From: Topomyia yanbarensis
Lineage: Eukaryota; Arthropoda; Insecta; Diptera; Culicidae
Length of the DNA: 64,000 nt
Assembly (NCBI RefSeq): GCF_030247195.1
Contig: NC_080672.1
Span: forward strand, 85,767,113 to 85,831,112
Direction: 5' to 3'
A program made the translations under genes and the position numbers. Of this stretch, positions 33,531 to 44,685 are shown piece after piece; the stretch's first letter is position 1; each line of letters opens with the position of its first letter. The notes under the pieces are model-generated. The model was not told the origin of the DNA. It ran no database searches and was given only the letters and a program-made list of their open reading frames with translations.

Positions 33531-34487
33531 CGTCGATGTACTATACCATTTCTTGTATCAGACAACATATTGTTTATTGCCTTAATGTTGGAACTGTTTT
33601 CACTAAGAAATTTTCAAAATTACATTCAGTTTCAAGTGACTATCTCAAGTCACCAGAACAAGCTTTTAAGCCCCTCCCGAAACAAAATCCTGGCTACGAC
33701 ATTCATAGGCTCAAATGAGAGATGCAATATCTCCGTAATCTGACATTAAATTTTATTCGGATGCTTCGAAGCTATGAATTTCAAAAAATAAACCCGCAGC
33801 ATCAATTCAAATTAGTTGGGTTCGCAGACCTAGATCATTGATCCAAATAACTATCTCTTTGACAAATTTGTGAATTTTTCCCATCATATCCAGCATGAGC
33901 GGTAATAAATTTACCAAAAATGTCTTTCGCTTATCACGTTAAACTGGATACTCTAAAGTGATTATTAAATGGCTTTTGTTAGGTTTGCTATTCAGTGGCG
34001 TAGCCAAGGGGGGGTTTTGGGGGTTAAAACCCCCTCCAAACCAAAATATTTGAATTGAAGAAAAAAAGTTTGATGCTGACTAGTTTATTAAATATTCAAA
34101 TAATAATTTTGGAAGTTTATTATCTGTTCATTACATTGAGAACCTAATGTTTTAAACGTTATGGGGACTAAATTCTGAGAATGGGATCTTGTAACTAATA
34201 TTTTAGTGAGGATCCTATAGTTGATAAATCATGTAAATATCAAGCAAAATAGCTCAATGAAAACGTCTACATAGAAACTGATGCAAAATGGCGTTTTACG
34301 CTTGTCTCTAACAGGTCAGAATCGGTTTTTATATGCATTTATATAAAGTGCCACCAGCTGAGATCGGTGATAAAAAAAATTGAACGATTTTCGCTATTTA
34401 TGATGTACATTTTGATATCGAATTGAATGGCGCCAAGATTCCATAATTTGGAAACCATCAGCTTTAGTATTTAGCAGCATAATTTTG

Positions 34488-34969
34488 TTTAGGACGGGTG
34501 GTATCCAAAGGGGAAAAACGATCGGAAATGGTGAGCTTGCAAAGCGAGAATTACACACAACGGCAGCTGATCACCCCAACACATTTGATCTATTTAATTT
34601 CCCCACTAGATACCAAGGTCCGGGTTTTAATTATCGTGTGATGTCTAATTTTAGTTCATTACCCATCGTACTTCGGTGGGTGACAGAGCTAATGATGACT
34701 GTCAATTTCTGGTCCCTTGCCCAGTGAACAGAGGTAATCATATGTTCTTTCTGGGATGTCGCCATACCCAGGGATAGCATAAGGGTTAGTGCATTGGGCC
34801 GGAGTCTCAAAGGTTGCGAGTTCGAGTCTCGCCTCTGTGGGGAATTTTTTTCACATGATTGCTTAGCTTCACTCACCATTTCCGATCGCTTTTCCCCGTT
34901 GGATACCACCAGTCCTAAATAAGGTATTGGCACTTAAGTCAAAAGACAAAAAAAAAATGAATGATTAGT
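34488..34969. mobile_element. 482-bp insertion with inverted repeats, tRNA-like core and 9-bp duplication
   Basis: Flanked by ATAATTTTG at 34479-34487 and 34970-34978; copy B has the uninterrupted site (GCATAATTTTCTTGATTAA, one mismatch). The left end TTTAGGACGGGTGGTATCC (34488) is repeated inverted at 34872-34919 for about 48 bp, but about 50 bp including an A10 run follow the right arm before the duplication. A tRNA-like unit and a T7 run sit just inside the right arm. It could be a tRNA-derived SINE or a MULE-like MITE; neither fits fully. Confidence 0.75.
34775..34850 (+). repeat. tRNA-like sequence with Pol III boxes (pseudo-tRNA/SINE head)
   Basis: Folds as a cloverleaf: D arm GCAT/GTGC, anticodon arm TTGGG/CTCAA with a 7-base loop CCGGAGT, T arm GCGAG-TTCGAGT-CTCGC (perfect 5 bp), and acceptor CCAGGGA against TCTGTGG with one mismatch and one extra base. 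A-box TAGCATAAGGG and B-box AGTTCGAGTCTC are intact, and TTTTTTT follows at about 34847-34853 as a Pol III terminator. The position-33 T is missing, so it is unlikely to be a working tRNA. Confidence 0.65.
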
Positions 34970-35147
34970 ATAATTTTGTTGATTAATTTTTCCAGTTGGA
35001 TGCATTACTAATTCCAATCAAATTTAGTATCTTCAGCAAAGTTTTTCAGAATGTTATTGCAAATAGCTTGGTTGAAGATATGAATGCAACCCGTATTTGT
35101 GCATTATAGGCCATATTGCACTACGAATTCCCTTACTAACGGTTATA

Positions 35148-36140
35148 GGCGGCAACAAAGAATTTGGGAGAACACCTTGTAGATGACGTTTACTATCCTA
35201 GTATGCAAAAGTGACTTCAGCGCCACTTTGGTCAAATTTAACTTTTTCGTATTTTTATGTTCACTACGAAAATTCGCATCTTTCAGTGTAAACGACTTCA
35301 AATGAAAATAAAAAATTACCTGCTGAAATGCGAAAAGCAAAGTGGCGAAAGCATGCTTTTACCCGCACCATGCAAGATTTGAAAATTGATTTCCTGAAAA
35401 ATATGCTGGATGGCGTTTTCGTCACCTTTGCATTCATGGGCAGTTCAGTAATGTGATTAATCGGTAATTAGTTGCAAAAATCCCGCTTAACACCATTTTT
35501 ATAGATGGGACATACTACTCCCTACTTCCCATACTTCGGTGAAATCTCCTCCTTCCAGATTTTCAAAAGCACCCAGTGGAGTGCTCTAGCCAATTCCTCT
35601 ACTCTGTGTTTGAATAGCTCACATGACAGTTGATCATTGCCAGCGGTTCAACCGTCCTATTTTTTCATGAATCTTAGGTAGATCCGGAATCTGCCGTCGA
35701 CTGCGCGCGTCTCCAAGCTGATTCTTGCAATACTCTTGTCGTCTACTGTTTCGCTATTTAGGTGTTCGTCATAATATACTTATCAATCGTGAGAATTTCT
35801 GCACATTATTTATAAAGTGTACAGACTATCCTGTGCGATAACCGGTTTATACAATGCCCCCGGCGGATGTATATGTCACCGATGATAAGCTTAACATTCC
35901 GCCATAGGCAGCTATCATAGACATGCTCCAGCTGCGCATAAAATGCATCTTTCTCGGCTTCGTGAGGTCAGTGCACATTGATAATGGCCTTTGATCCACA
36001 CTACACACATCCTTTCGCTGATCGTCTGCCACTTGATCACGCGTTGGCGCATTTTGCCCAGCTTTTGTGCCGTCGCTCGATCCCCGCATTTCCACACCTT
36101 CTGCCCCGTCTATCAAAGCTCCTTAAATCCTACGGTTTCG
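35148..36140 (-). pseudogene. RTE-clade endonuclease/reverse-transcriptase relic captured in family Y copy A
   Basis: Minus-strand frames give EAEKDAFYAQLEHVYDSC and VKLIIGD (RTE endonuclease, about 35968-35890), ELARALHWVLLKIWKEEI (start of the reverse-transcriptase domain, about 35610-35540) and VIYKVFSQILCCRL (about 35190-35150). Stops and frameshifts separate them. The same relic in copy B shows it was part of the hAT-like family before copies A and B separated. Confidence 0.7.
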
Positions 36141-36214
36141 AAGTTGCGAGTTTTCAGCTCATGCTTTTGTTAGTAAAGTGGTGTTTTGGGCCACTCGTTG
36201 AACTTGACCTAACC

Positions 36215-38029
36215 CAGTGGCGTAGCCAAGGGGGGGTTTTGGGGGTTAAAACCCCCTCCAAACCAAAATATTTGAATTGAAGAAAAAAAGTTTGTTGACT
36301 AGTTTATTTAAATATTCAAATAATAATTTTGGAAGTTTATTATATGTTCATTACATTGAGAAAACATTAGGTTTTAACCGTTATGGAGACTTTTTGTAAA
36401 TTGTGAGAATGGGATCTTGTAACTAATATTTTAGTGAGGATCCTATAGTTGATAAATCTTGTAAATATCAAGCAAAATAGCTCAATGAAAACGCCTACAT
36501 AGAAACTGATGAAAAATGGAGTTTTACGCTTGTCTATAACAGGTCAGAATCGGTTTTTATGTGCATTTGATTTTTTTGGGTTATCGCTTATATAAAGTGC
36601 CATTAGCTAAGATTGGTAATAAAAAAAATTAAAAATTTGTCACGTTTTTCGGTATTTATGATGTATATTTGGGTATCGAATTGAATGGCGCCAAGATTCC
36701 ATAATTTGGAAACCATCAGCTTTTCGAGGTTTAGTATTTAGCAGCATAATTTTCTTGATTAATTTTTCCAGTTGCATGCATTACTAATTCCAATCAAATT
36801 CAGTTCGAGACTTACTGTCTTCAACAAAGTTTTCAAGAATGTTATTGCAAATAGTTTGGTTGAAGATATGAATGCAACCCGTATTTGTGCATTATATGCC
36901 ATATAGCACCACGAATTCCCTTACTAAAGGTTATAGGCGGCAACAAAGAATTTGGGAGAACACCTTGTAGATGACGTTTACTGTCCTAGTATGCAAAAGT
37001 GACTTCAACGCCACTTTGGTCAAATTTAACTTTTTCGTATTTTTAAGTTCACTATGAAAATTCGCATCTTTCAGTGCAAACGACTTGAAATAAAAATTAA
37101 AAATAATCTTCAAAAGCACCCAGTGGAGTGCTCTAGCCAATTCCTCTACTCTGTGTTTAAGTAGCTCACGTGACAGTTGGTCATTGCCAGCGTTTCAACC
37201 GTCCTATTTTTTCATGCATCTTAGGTAGATCAGGAATCTGTCGTCGACTGCGCGCGTCTCCAAGCTGATTCTTGCAATACTCTTGACGTCTACTGCTTCG
37301 CTATTTAGGTGTTCGTCAAAATATACTTATCAATCGTGAGAATTCCTGCACATTATTTATAAGGTGTACAGGCTATCCTGTGCGATAACCGGTTTATACA
37401 ATGCCCCCGGCCTATCAGGATGTTTATGTCACCGATGACGAGCTTAACATTCCGCCATAGGCAGCTATCATAGACATGCTCCAGCTGCGCATAAAATGAA
37501 TCTTTCTCTGCTTCGTGAGGTCAGTACACATTGATAATGCTCTAATCGAAGAAATGGCCTTTAATCCACACTACACACATCCTTTCGCTGATCGCCTGCC
37601 ACTTGATCACGCGTTGGCGCATTTAGCCCAGCTCTTGTGCCGTCGCTCGATCCCCGCTTTTCCACACCTTCTACCCCGTCTATCAATGCTACGGTTTCGA
37701 AGTTGCGTGTTTTCACCTCATCCTTTTCTTCTTGATTGTTAGTAAAGTGGTGTTTTTGGGCAACTCGTTGAACTTGACCTAACGTGTCTCGTAGTCCGTC
37801 ACCCAACATAACTGACACCTGCGACAGGTATTTAGTTCTGCCTACAATAGGGTTATAGCGCCCATGCCCGCTCACACCATCCCATTTCGCTATTACTGCA
37901 GAACACGGTAGTACCCAGTCGATCGCGGCCTACAGATTAAATGTCATCAATAGACCCACCAACATTTTTGAAACATCTATGATTTTCGTCAAAAACCCCC
38001 TCCAAACCAAATTTCTGGCTACGCCACTG
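36215..38029. mobile_element. hAT-like element, family Y, copy B (nested in copy A)
   Basis: 1815 bp from CAGTGGCGTAGCCA to TGGCTACGCCACTG with the perfect 8-bp duplication ACCTAACC (36207-36214, 38030-38037). Copy A sequence resumes immediately after (TGTCTCGTAGTCCG), while copy B itself contains the uncut counterpart (CTAACGTGTCTCGTAGTCCG). A member of the family therefore jumped into another member. Orientation is the same as copy A. Confidence 0.95.
36935..37790 (-). pseudogene. RTE-clade relic in family Y copy B
   Basis: Second copy of the RTE fragment: a DSFYAQLEHVYDSC endonuclease block (about 37505-37450), ARALHWVLLKI (about 37140-37105) and VIYKVFSQILCCRL (about 36975-36935). Part of the reverse-transcriptase-like section present in copy A is deleted here. 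Confidence 0.65.
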
Positions 38030-38353
38030 ACCTAACCTGTCTCGTAGTCCGCCAACATCCATTCATCTAGAAAATCCATAGAAGATCATTCGCATCCAAT
38101 AGCTGAACACTACGAGATTGAGGAAACGAAATGTTTCAAATATTTAGGTCTTTGGTTAGATTCTACACTCTCCTGGAACGACCATCTAAAATCTCTCGAA
38201 AAAAAAGTGGCTGCATTATGTGGGGCTATGCGTCGGGTTTGTACTTTTGTACCTCTGCACGTGCTATTAAAGTTTTACTATGCACACATTCATTCATTAC
38301 TAAACTATCTTGTTTCAGTATGGGGGCGTGCCAGCATATCAAATCTAAAAAAA

Positions 38354-41202
38354 TTAAAGGGTTGTATACAGGACACGACCACGGTGACATTAAAAATGTA
38401 GCTTTTTAAAAGAGCGTGCAAATGAATTTTATCTATCACACATATCGACTCACGTTCTTGTTCACTCGCCTGTTTTCATATGTTTCAATTTGCTATATCG
38501 TCGCTGTTGTGCTATCTTATGACAAACGCCATTTTGGGGTAAACTGAGTTAGATATGCAACATTACTAATCTGAAAATTCTCTACAAAATGGCGTTTTTA
38601 GAATTTTGAAATTTTGCTTGGTTACTTAGGTGTAGCGAAAAAAGTGATGAGAAATTGTCAGTTTTTTGCTTTAAATCACTGTATCTTCGGATTCGCTTAA
38701 GTAATATAGTAGTTTTAGATTTTTTTATATGTAAAAATGTCTTAGGAACACAATGGCATAATAATTTTTAAAATAAAAATACATGTATTGCGAGAAATAT
38801 GCAGTTTTACTTTTAAATTGGCAATATTTCATGTTTGGCAACACTGTAATTAAAAATTACTATTTTTTCTAGATTGCTTGCTCAATTTCCTTCAAAATGC
38901 ATCTCATCGATTGTTTCTAGGCCGAATATAGCCGAAGATATTAATAAAAGTTAATAATTGATGCTTTTTTTCTATGGAAAATTTTCCATGCACAATTATG
39001 ACAAGCCATACAAATTTTGCCATCAATACACGCCTACGACACGTGTGAGTGCGACTTTTGTTTACATTTATAGTGAAAACTCGCAACGTAGTCAACCGAA
39101 CTTCGTGATATTTGAGGGTTTAATACAGAATAGATTGAAGCATCAATTGTCTTCTTTGAATTGTTTTTACCATTTATAAGTTTCAAGATATTCAATCTCA
39201 AACTTTAAAAATCGTTTTTCTCGAAATGTGCTAAATGGCGCTTGTCATAAGATAGCACAACAGCGACGATATACCCTCCCCATCAAAACATAATTTATTG
39301 AAGGTCTTTTAACGGTAATCTATTAATTAATCAAGTATCTCACTAGGTGATTGGCATTATTTGGCTGATCCATCTAGTAAAAATAGGCTGGTCTGTCCAG
39401 AAAATATATTCAATAGAAAAGTTCCATATTGAGAGCTGTGATAAGGAAGCCCACGCCCGCCAACGGAAATATACAGATTCTCCATGAAATATGAAATTTC
39501 ATTTTCCATTTAAATTTTCAATAATGTACTAATGAACTTAAGTAAACAATCTTAAGTTTAAGTATTTCTTGATCGATTAGTGGTGGAAAAAATGAAATTA
39601 TTTGATAAATTACATTGTTATGCAACGTTCGCACTACCAGTTAAAACGGGTTTTTATGCTATCTTGGTGACATTTTTCTTGTTGCTAATTATTAAAACGT
39701 GTTATAACTCTGTAGTGTAATCATTGTATTATTGAACCAATTCTGCAGCGTTTTATGTTATATAGGTGTTTTATGTGGTAATAGGACTGACATAATTATA
39801 TCTTCAGTACAGCGGTTTGTTTCATAATTTAAAACAGATTTATTTTAAAATTTAAATTAGTATACCCAACCGTTCTATTTGTTGTATACTTTAAAACGCA
39901 ATTAGAACTGTGTTTTAAATACATATGGTAGGACAGATAGTCTGACTGGATAAACTGGGAAAATAATTTTAAGTCCAGTAACGCTTAAGACATGGCTTGA
40001 ATTTGAATCGAAAAAGAACACCCGCTTAAACTGCTGCTGGGACGGTAAGTTCTGTTTTAAAATTTTCTGTTGTGTGCAGTACGAAACAAAAGTGTTTGAA
40101 ATTAGAAAACAAAAAGTTCTGCTGGGAATGTGATTGTTTCCGATGCAATTACACTCAGATTTTTCGCACAGGGGATACAGGCCGTGTAAATGAAAGCCGC
40201 GTAAATTTAAAAAAACGCGTTAATGAAAACCGCGTAAATTTCTAAATCCGCGTAAAAAAACCTAAGTGTACTCTCCTATATAAAATACTACGCTGCTTAA
40301 CAGTGCAATAACTAGAGAAGCACGTTGTCAGATGCCTTACTGTTAAAAAACATAACCGAAATATGAAACCCAATAGGCTCTTTACCCTACGCAGCTACAA
40401 AGCGCCGTAAACATGGATTAACAAGTTACAACGCACACGCATGCATAAAAATAAATATATTTTTTTCAAACGCAACACTCTTAAGCAGCACACACCGTAT
40501 TGAATTAAATCCAAACCAGCCCGCCCACCCACTTTGCAAATCATTCTGTGACACCGTGCTGGTACCCGAAAAATCCGCACACGGCCACCGCTGCCGAAAA
40601 TGCATAGCGTCTACCGCTTATTGTAGTGCCCAGACGCTGCAGCCATGATCTTACCCGTTCGACATAAGAACAAAAACTGATTCAAACGGGTACGCGTCAC
40701 CTCTATTTATAAACTAACCGTATATGGTTTAGTCACTTAGGTGCGAGTGTGTGTGCAAATGCCAACGTTACTGAAAATCGATAGCGCTTATTGCATCGCC
40801 CGGAGACGATATTGCTCGTATGGGATAAGAGCAACAACTGATTTAAACGGACATGCGTTGCTTCTATTTATGACTTTTCGTGTTTCATTGAGCAACTAAG
40901 CTGCACTCTCTTGACGGCTGTGTCTGAGAAATCTGCCTCACGAATGGTAATTTTCCCGTTTTTCGTGAACTTTTTAATTTTACCAATTTCCAAAAGTCTA
41001 CTTTTATTGGGGAGATATTAAATTATTACCAATATTTAAGTTAGGTGTTTCTGAATCGGTTGGTGTATGAATGATTTAAATCCATCTAGTAATATCGGAC
41101 TTATAAGCGTGCAAACCTTACATAGTTTCGTTACATGGGAGATAGTTTAGATTTTAGAATGACACCTAGCCCCAGATAGTGGAGTAAGACATTTTTAATG
41201 TC
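38354..41202. mobile_element. Unclassified 2075-bp mobile element, copy 2 (contains a MITE)
   Basis: The same ends as copy 1 (TTAAAGGGTTG and TTTTTAATGTC), placed in the A7 run of CTAAAAAAACTAC in the LINE ORF, leaving seven A on the left and five on the right. Subtracting the 772-bp MITE and its 2-bp duplication gives 2075 bp, exactly the length of copy 1. About a dozen single-base differences separate the two, around 99.4% identity by eye. Confidence 0.88.
38498..39269. mobile_element. MITE family 1, copy 2, nested in the 2075-bp element
   Basis: 772 bp with ends TCGTCGCTGTTGTGC and GCACAACAGCGACGA, flanked by TA at both sides. Copy 1 of the 2075-bp element keeps the empty site TTGCTATATACCCTCC. 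The interior (about 38904-39095) matches the reverse complement of 3611-3802 in MITE copy 1. Confidence 0.92.
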
Positions 41203-42217
41203 AAAAACTACAAACTCTTCAGAATCGATGTCTTAAAATTATTTTTAAGAAACCAGTTATGTATTCAACTATGCTACTCTACAGCAATAATTCACATAAC
41301 ATCTTGCCATTGCTTGGTTTGACAGAATTTCAAACAGCAATGTATGTTTTTAATGCTCTGCATAACCCAATAGCGCATAATAATTTACACTTCACCACAG
41401 GCACTCGTGTGTATAGTACCAGGCAAGCCAATAGTTTACAACGCTCCAGGGCCTCCACTAACCTTGGTCAAAAACGTATTTCATTTATCAGGCCAACGGT
41501 CTATAATCGGCTTCCTACTGAGTTAATACAAATAACAAATCGCATCCAATTCGAAACAAGGCTGAAATGTTTTTTAAAAAATAAAATTAGAGAATTTGTA
41601 ATATAGAATTAGTTATTCACCAAAAAGTTTTCTTTATGTGCATTATTCTAATAATAATTATACCTACTAGAATTTAGAAAAAAACACTTTCTGTATCTAT
41701 CATAAATACTGTAGAGAGCCCCTTAAAAGGAGCATCGTTCCACTGGGAGCTCGATGCAGTTATTTTTCTTGCATTTAACTCTAATATCTTTATTGTGCCG
41801 GTTACTTTCACGTTTTTTTTTGTCTTTTTTGTTCTCAGCGTATTCGCGAATAGTTTTTTCTTCTTGTGTTGCCTTTTTTTTTGTCGCTGAGAACTGATGT
41901 GTCCACTACCAGGGGGCTCTCTGTGCGAGCCTTTTGGTGTGGGGGTGAGAGGCGGGCCATTGAAAAAAAAAAAAAAAAAAAAAAAAACATAACTGACACC
42001 TGCGACAGGTATTTAGTTCTGACTACGGTATGGTTATAGCGCCCAAGCCCGCTCACACCATCCCATTTCGCTATTACTGCAGATCGCGGTAGTACCCAGT
42101 CGATCGCGGCCTACAGATTAAATGTCATAAATAGACCCGCCAACATTTTTGAAAAATCTAAGATTTTCGTCAAAACCCCCTCCAAACCAAATTTCTGGCT
42201 ACGCCACTGTTGCTATT

Positions 42218-42500
42218 GCACTGCATAGTCTGTTGTAGGTATTCCCATTAGATCGAATTAGATATGCCAAATCATGGAATCCTCATGAATGAGAAAGGCA
42301 CAATTATCTAGTTATGTAAGATTAAAACATGCTTTTAAATATCATGTGACATTCTTCAAATGTGAGTCAAGTTGAAACAAACTTATATGTAAATTGTACG
42401 CAAACTTGCATATATTATTGTTGGAAAACTTGTATGAAAGCGTACACGTATAGTTGTATGAAGGCTCTGCCACGTTGTATAAATATTGTCTTGTCATATA
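42218..42500. other. Short spacer between nested stack and MITE
   Basis: AT-rich sequence with no feature recognised. Confidence 0.4.
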
Positions 42501-43516
42501 TCGTCGCTGTTGTGCTATCTTATGACAAGCGCCATTTAGCACTTTTCGAGAAAAACGATTTTTAAAGTTTGAGATTGAATATCTTAAAATTTATAAATGC
42601 TACAAGCTTTTCGGAGAAAACATTCGATGCTTCTATCTTTTCTGAAGTAATCTCTCGATTTATGTGAAGATAGGTTGAGTACACTTACAGTTTTTGCTTA
42701 AAATGTAAACCCAAGTCACTCGCATACGTGTCATAAGTGTGTATTGATGATAAAATATGTATGACGTGTCACAAATATGCACAGAAGATTTCATATAAAA
42801 ATGAATCAGAACTGATTCGTGAAATTATGCGCTATAGATAGCTATGTGCGATATTATACTTTTCCATGCGATAGCAGCAATATCAGGTTACAAAATGATA
42901 GTATTGGAACACAAAGTTTTCCCAGTTTTCCTCCTTTATTCGGGAAAAACAATAAACAAAAGATGGTTCCATTAACAATTTAGAGACAATATATATCAAA
43001 CAATGTTTGTGTTGATAGGCGACTAGACGAAACAAACAGTCTTCTTACATAATCCATCACTACATCTTGGTATACTTTCCAAAATTAGTGGAAATCTCAA
43101 TAGGAAATATGTTCAATAATGTTGAAAATATAAGCCAACCATTCCCAGAAAAAAAACTATGGTAGGAAAAGTTTTGCTCCCGAGACAAAAACCTAGCTAA
43201 TGGTTATGGTTTATCTGCATAGAAATTACCTATGTCATGAGAGACATCTATTGGCTTGCTATAAGCTTTTTGGCTTATAGCAAGCCAACAAACTGTGTAT
43301 GTTGTCTGATATTTCTTTGTCATAAGATAGCACAACTCGATCACTCGAGAAACTGGCGCTTGTCATAATCGTGTTTCGCTATATCTCAGTAACCCAGCAG
43401 AATTTCAAAATTCTGAAAACGCAACTTTATAGAGATTTTAAAATTTAGTAACATGGCATATCTAACTCAGTTCACCCCAAAATGGCGTTTGTCATAAGAT
43501 AGCACAACAGCGACGA
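42501..43516. mobile_element. MITE family 1, copy 3 (longer, internally rearranged)
   Basis: Ends TCGTCGCTGTTGTGC and GCACAACAGCGACGA with flanking TA (42499-42500, 43517-43518). At 1016 bp it is about 245 bp longer than the other two. An extra internal copy of the CATAAGATAGCACAAC segment at about 43320 suggests that another terminus, or a partial duplication, is embedded within it. A short palindrome AAGCTTTTTGGCTTATAGC lies at about 43264. Confidence 0.85.
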
Positions 43517-43518
43517 TA

Positions 43519-44685
43519 TGTTAAAAACAATTGGTTTCACAATGTATCTCAATTTTATGGGTATAATGCTTAAAAATATATTACCCAACGAAAGGTTACT
43601 GGTTAGGTTCATAAAATTTTCTGAGCTCTTCAAAGATGTGTACAATAATATTAGTTTTGCGTAAAAACAGATGCTTTTTGCACCCCCTTAAGTGCCAACG
43701 TAGTTGAACGCATTTTGTTTGTTCAATTTTTATCGTATAAACAATACAAAACCTTGATCATTTTGCTGATTCGAAATTTAGAAACGATTTCACAATTAAT
43801 CAGTTTCGCGATTACGGGATCGTTGGCCACATGACGTATTTTTCAAAGAAATTGCGCTAATCGTTTAGAAAAACTGTATCAAGTCAAATCAAGGATAATT
43901 TACGGCACCACTAATCTATCGAGTGCTTATACGTTGATCAAAATAATCATAGGTACGTGTACAAGTCGTGCGTAAAACATTTGCATTCTCCAACCACCGA
44001 GCTGGTGGCTGACGGATCGTTCCGCACACCGGCTCAAACCAGTATCGGTAATTTATTTCTGCAGATTGGCCGCTGGTGAATTTGACACTCGCAGGCTATT
44101 TTTGGGGGGCCTCTTTGGCTGGAATTACCGGGCAAAATGCTGCAACAGCGTTTCTGGTGTGCCATAAAATATGATAGCAGCGCTCCGTGCTATACATTTG
44201 GTGCAAGTGAGACGCAATCACTTTATTACTTTCGTCTGGTAATGCGATACTCGGATTGACGTATGAAATATTTTCACCTGGGACTATTGTTCATTAGAAT
44301 TTTTTAGGTGATCAATCACAATGGATTTTCGCTTTGTTGTTTGTTTACAACATAAAAATTAACTTCGCAGTTTTATTCGCCGTCGGTTGGATCCTGAGCA
44401 AACGAAAAGGATATTACACTTTTGTTTATGGTCTAAACTCGTACTCATTGCATTGTGTTTAGATAGCGTTTATTATGGGGTCAACCGTAAAAAACACCAT
44501 TACCATGGTCCGGTTGATTTCTTTTTAAAAACAACATTTTGGCATATTTTTGGGTTTTTGGGTCTGTCGTCTGATGACAGAAGAAGCAAAACAGTACAAA
44601 AGAAAGAAGTAAACCGATTAAAGCTTTTTCAAGGCTACATGAACGATGCAACCCAGTCATGATGAGTGATATTAGTAAAGCTTAT
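43519..44685. other. AT-rich DNA, one unassigned open frame
   Basis: The frame at 44387-44662 (LWSKLVLIALCLDSVYYGVN, then a basic tail) is open for 91 codons with no similarity I recognise and codon use like the surrounding AT-rich DNA. I do not call it a gene. Confidence 0.35.

Larger units (their letters stand above)
38060..41605 (+). pseudogene. CR1/L2-like reverse-transcriptase C-terminus, split by nested insertion
   Basis: The first half, to 38350, includes FKYLGLWLDSTLSWNDHLKS, LLKFYYAHIHSLLNYLVSVW and SNLKKL. After the 2075-bp insertion the frame resumes near 41208 with LQTLQNRCLKIIFKKP and runs to EFVI-stop near 41605, including RPTVYNRLPTELIQITNRIQ. Joined, these read as one unbroken C-terminal reverse-transcriptase and connection region, so the LINE was little decayed when it was hit. 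The catalytic YADD part is absent through 5' truncation. Confidence 0.82.
38059..41985 (+). mobile_element. 5'-truncated CR1/L2-like LINE with poly(A) tail, nested in copy A
   Basis: Inserted in copy A with an AACAT duplication (38054-38058, 41986-41990) and ending in an A-tract of over 20 bases. Only the end of the reverse transcriptase and the 3' UTR are present. It is itself split by the 2075-bp element between 38353 and 41203. Family Y copy B supplies the uninterrupted sequence (CCCAACATAACTGACACC). Confidence 0.88.
33993..42209. mobile_element. hAT-like element, family Y, copy A (outer shell of nested stack)
   Basis: Starts CAGTGGCGTAGCCA at 33993 and ends TGGCTACGCCACTG at 42209, a perfect 14-bp inverted repeat, flanked by the perfect 8-bp duplication TTGCTATT (33985-33992, 42210-42217). 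Its own sequence sums to about 1.97 kb once three insertions are removed: 34488-34969, 36215-38029 and 38059-41985. No transposase is seen. Its interior instead contains an old antisense RTE endonuclease/reverse-transcriptase fragment, also present in copy B. Confidence 0.93.

Noticed and set aside
34001..34034. GGGGGGG and CCCC inverted runs near the left end of family Y copy A, considered as a separate element end
   Set aside because: The same run is present in copy B just inside its CAGTGGCGTAGCCA end, so it is a normal subterminal part of the family.
44387..44662. 91-codon open frame with a hydrophobic segment
   Set aside because: No family resemblance, no splice or promoter context, and base composition as in the flanks.
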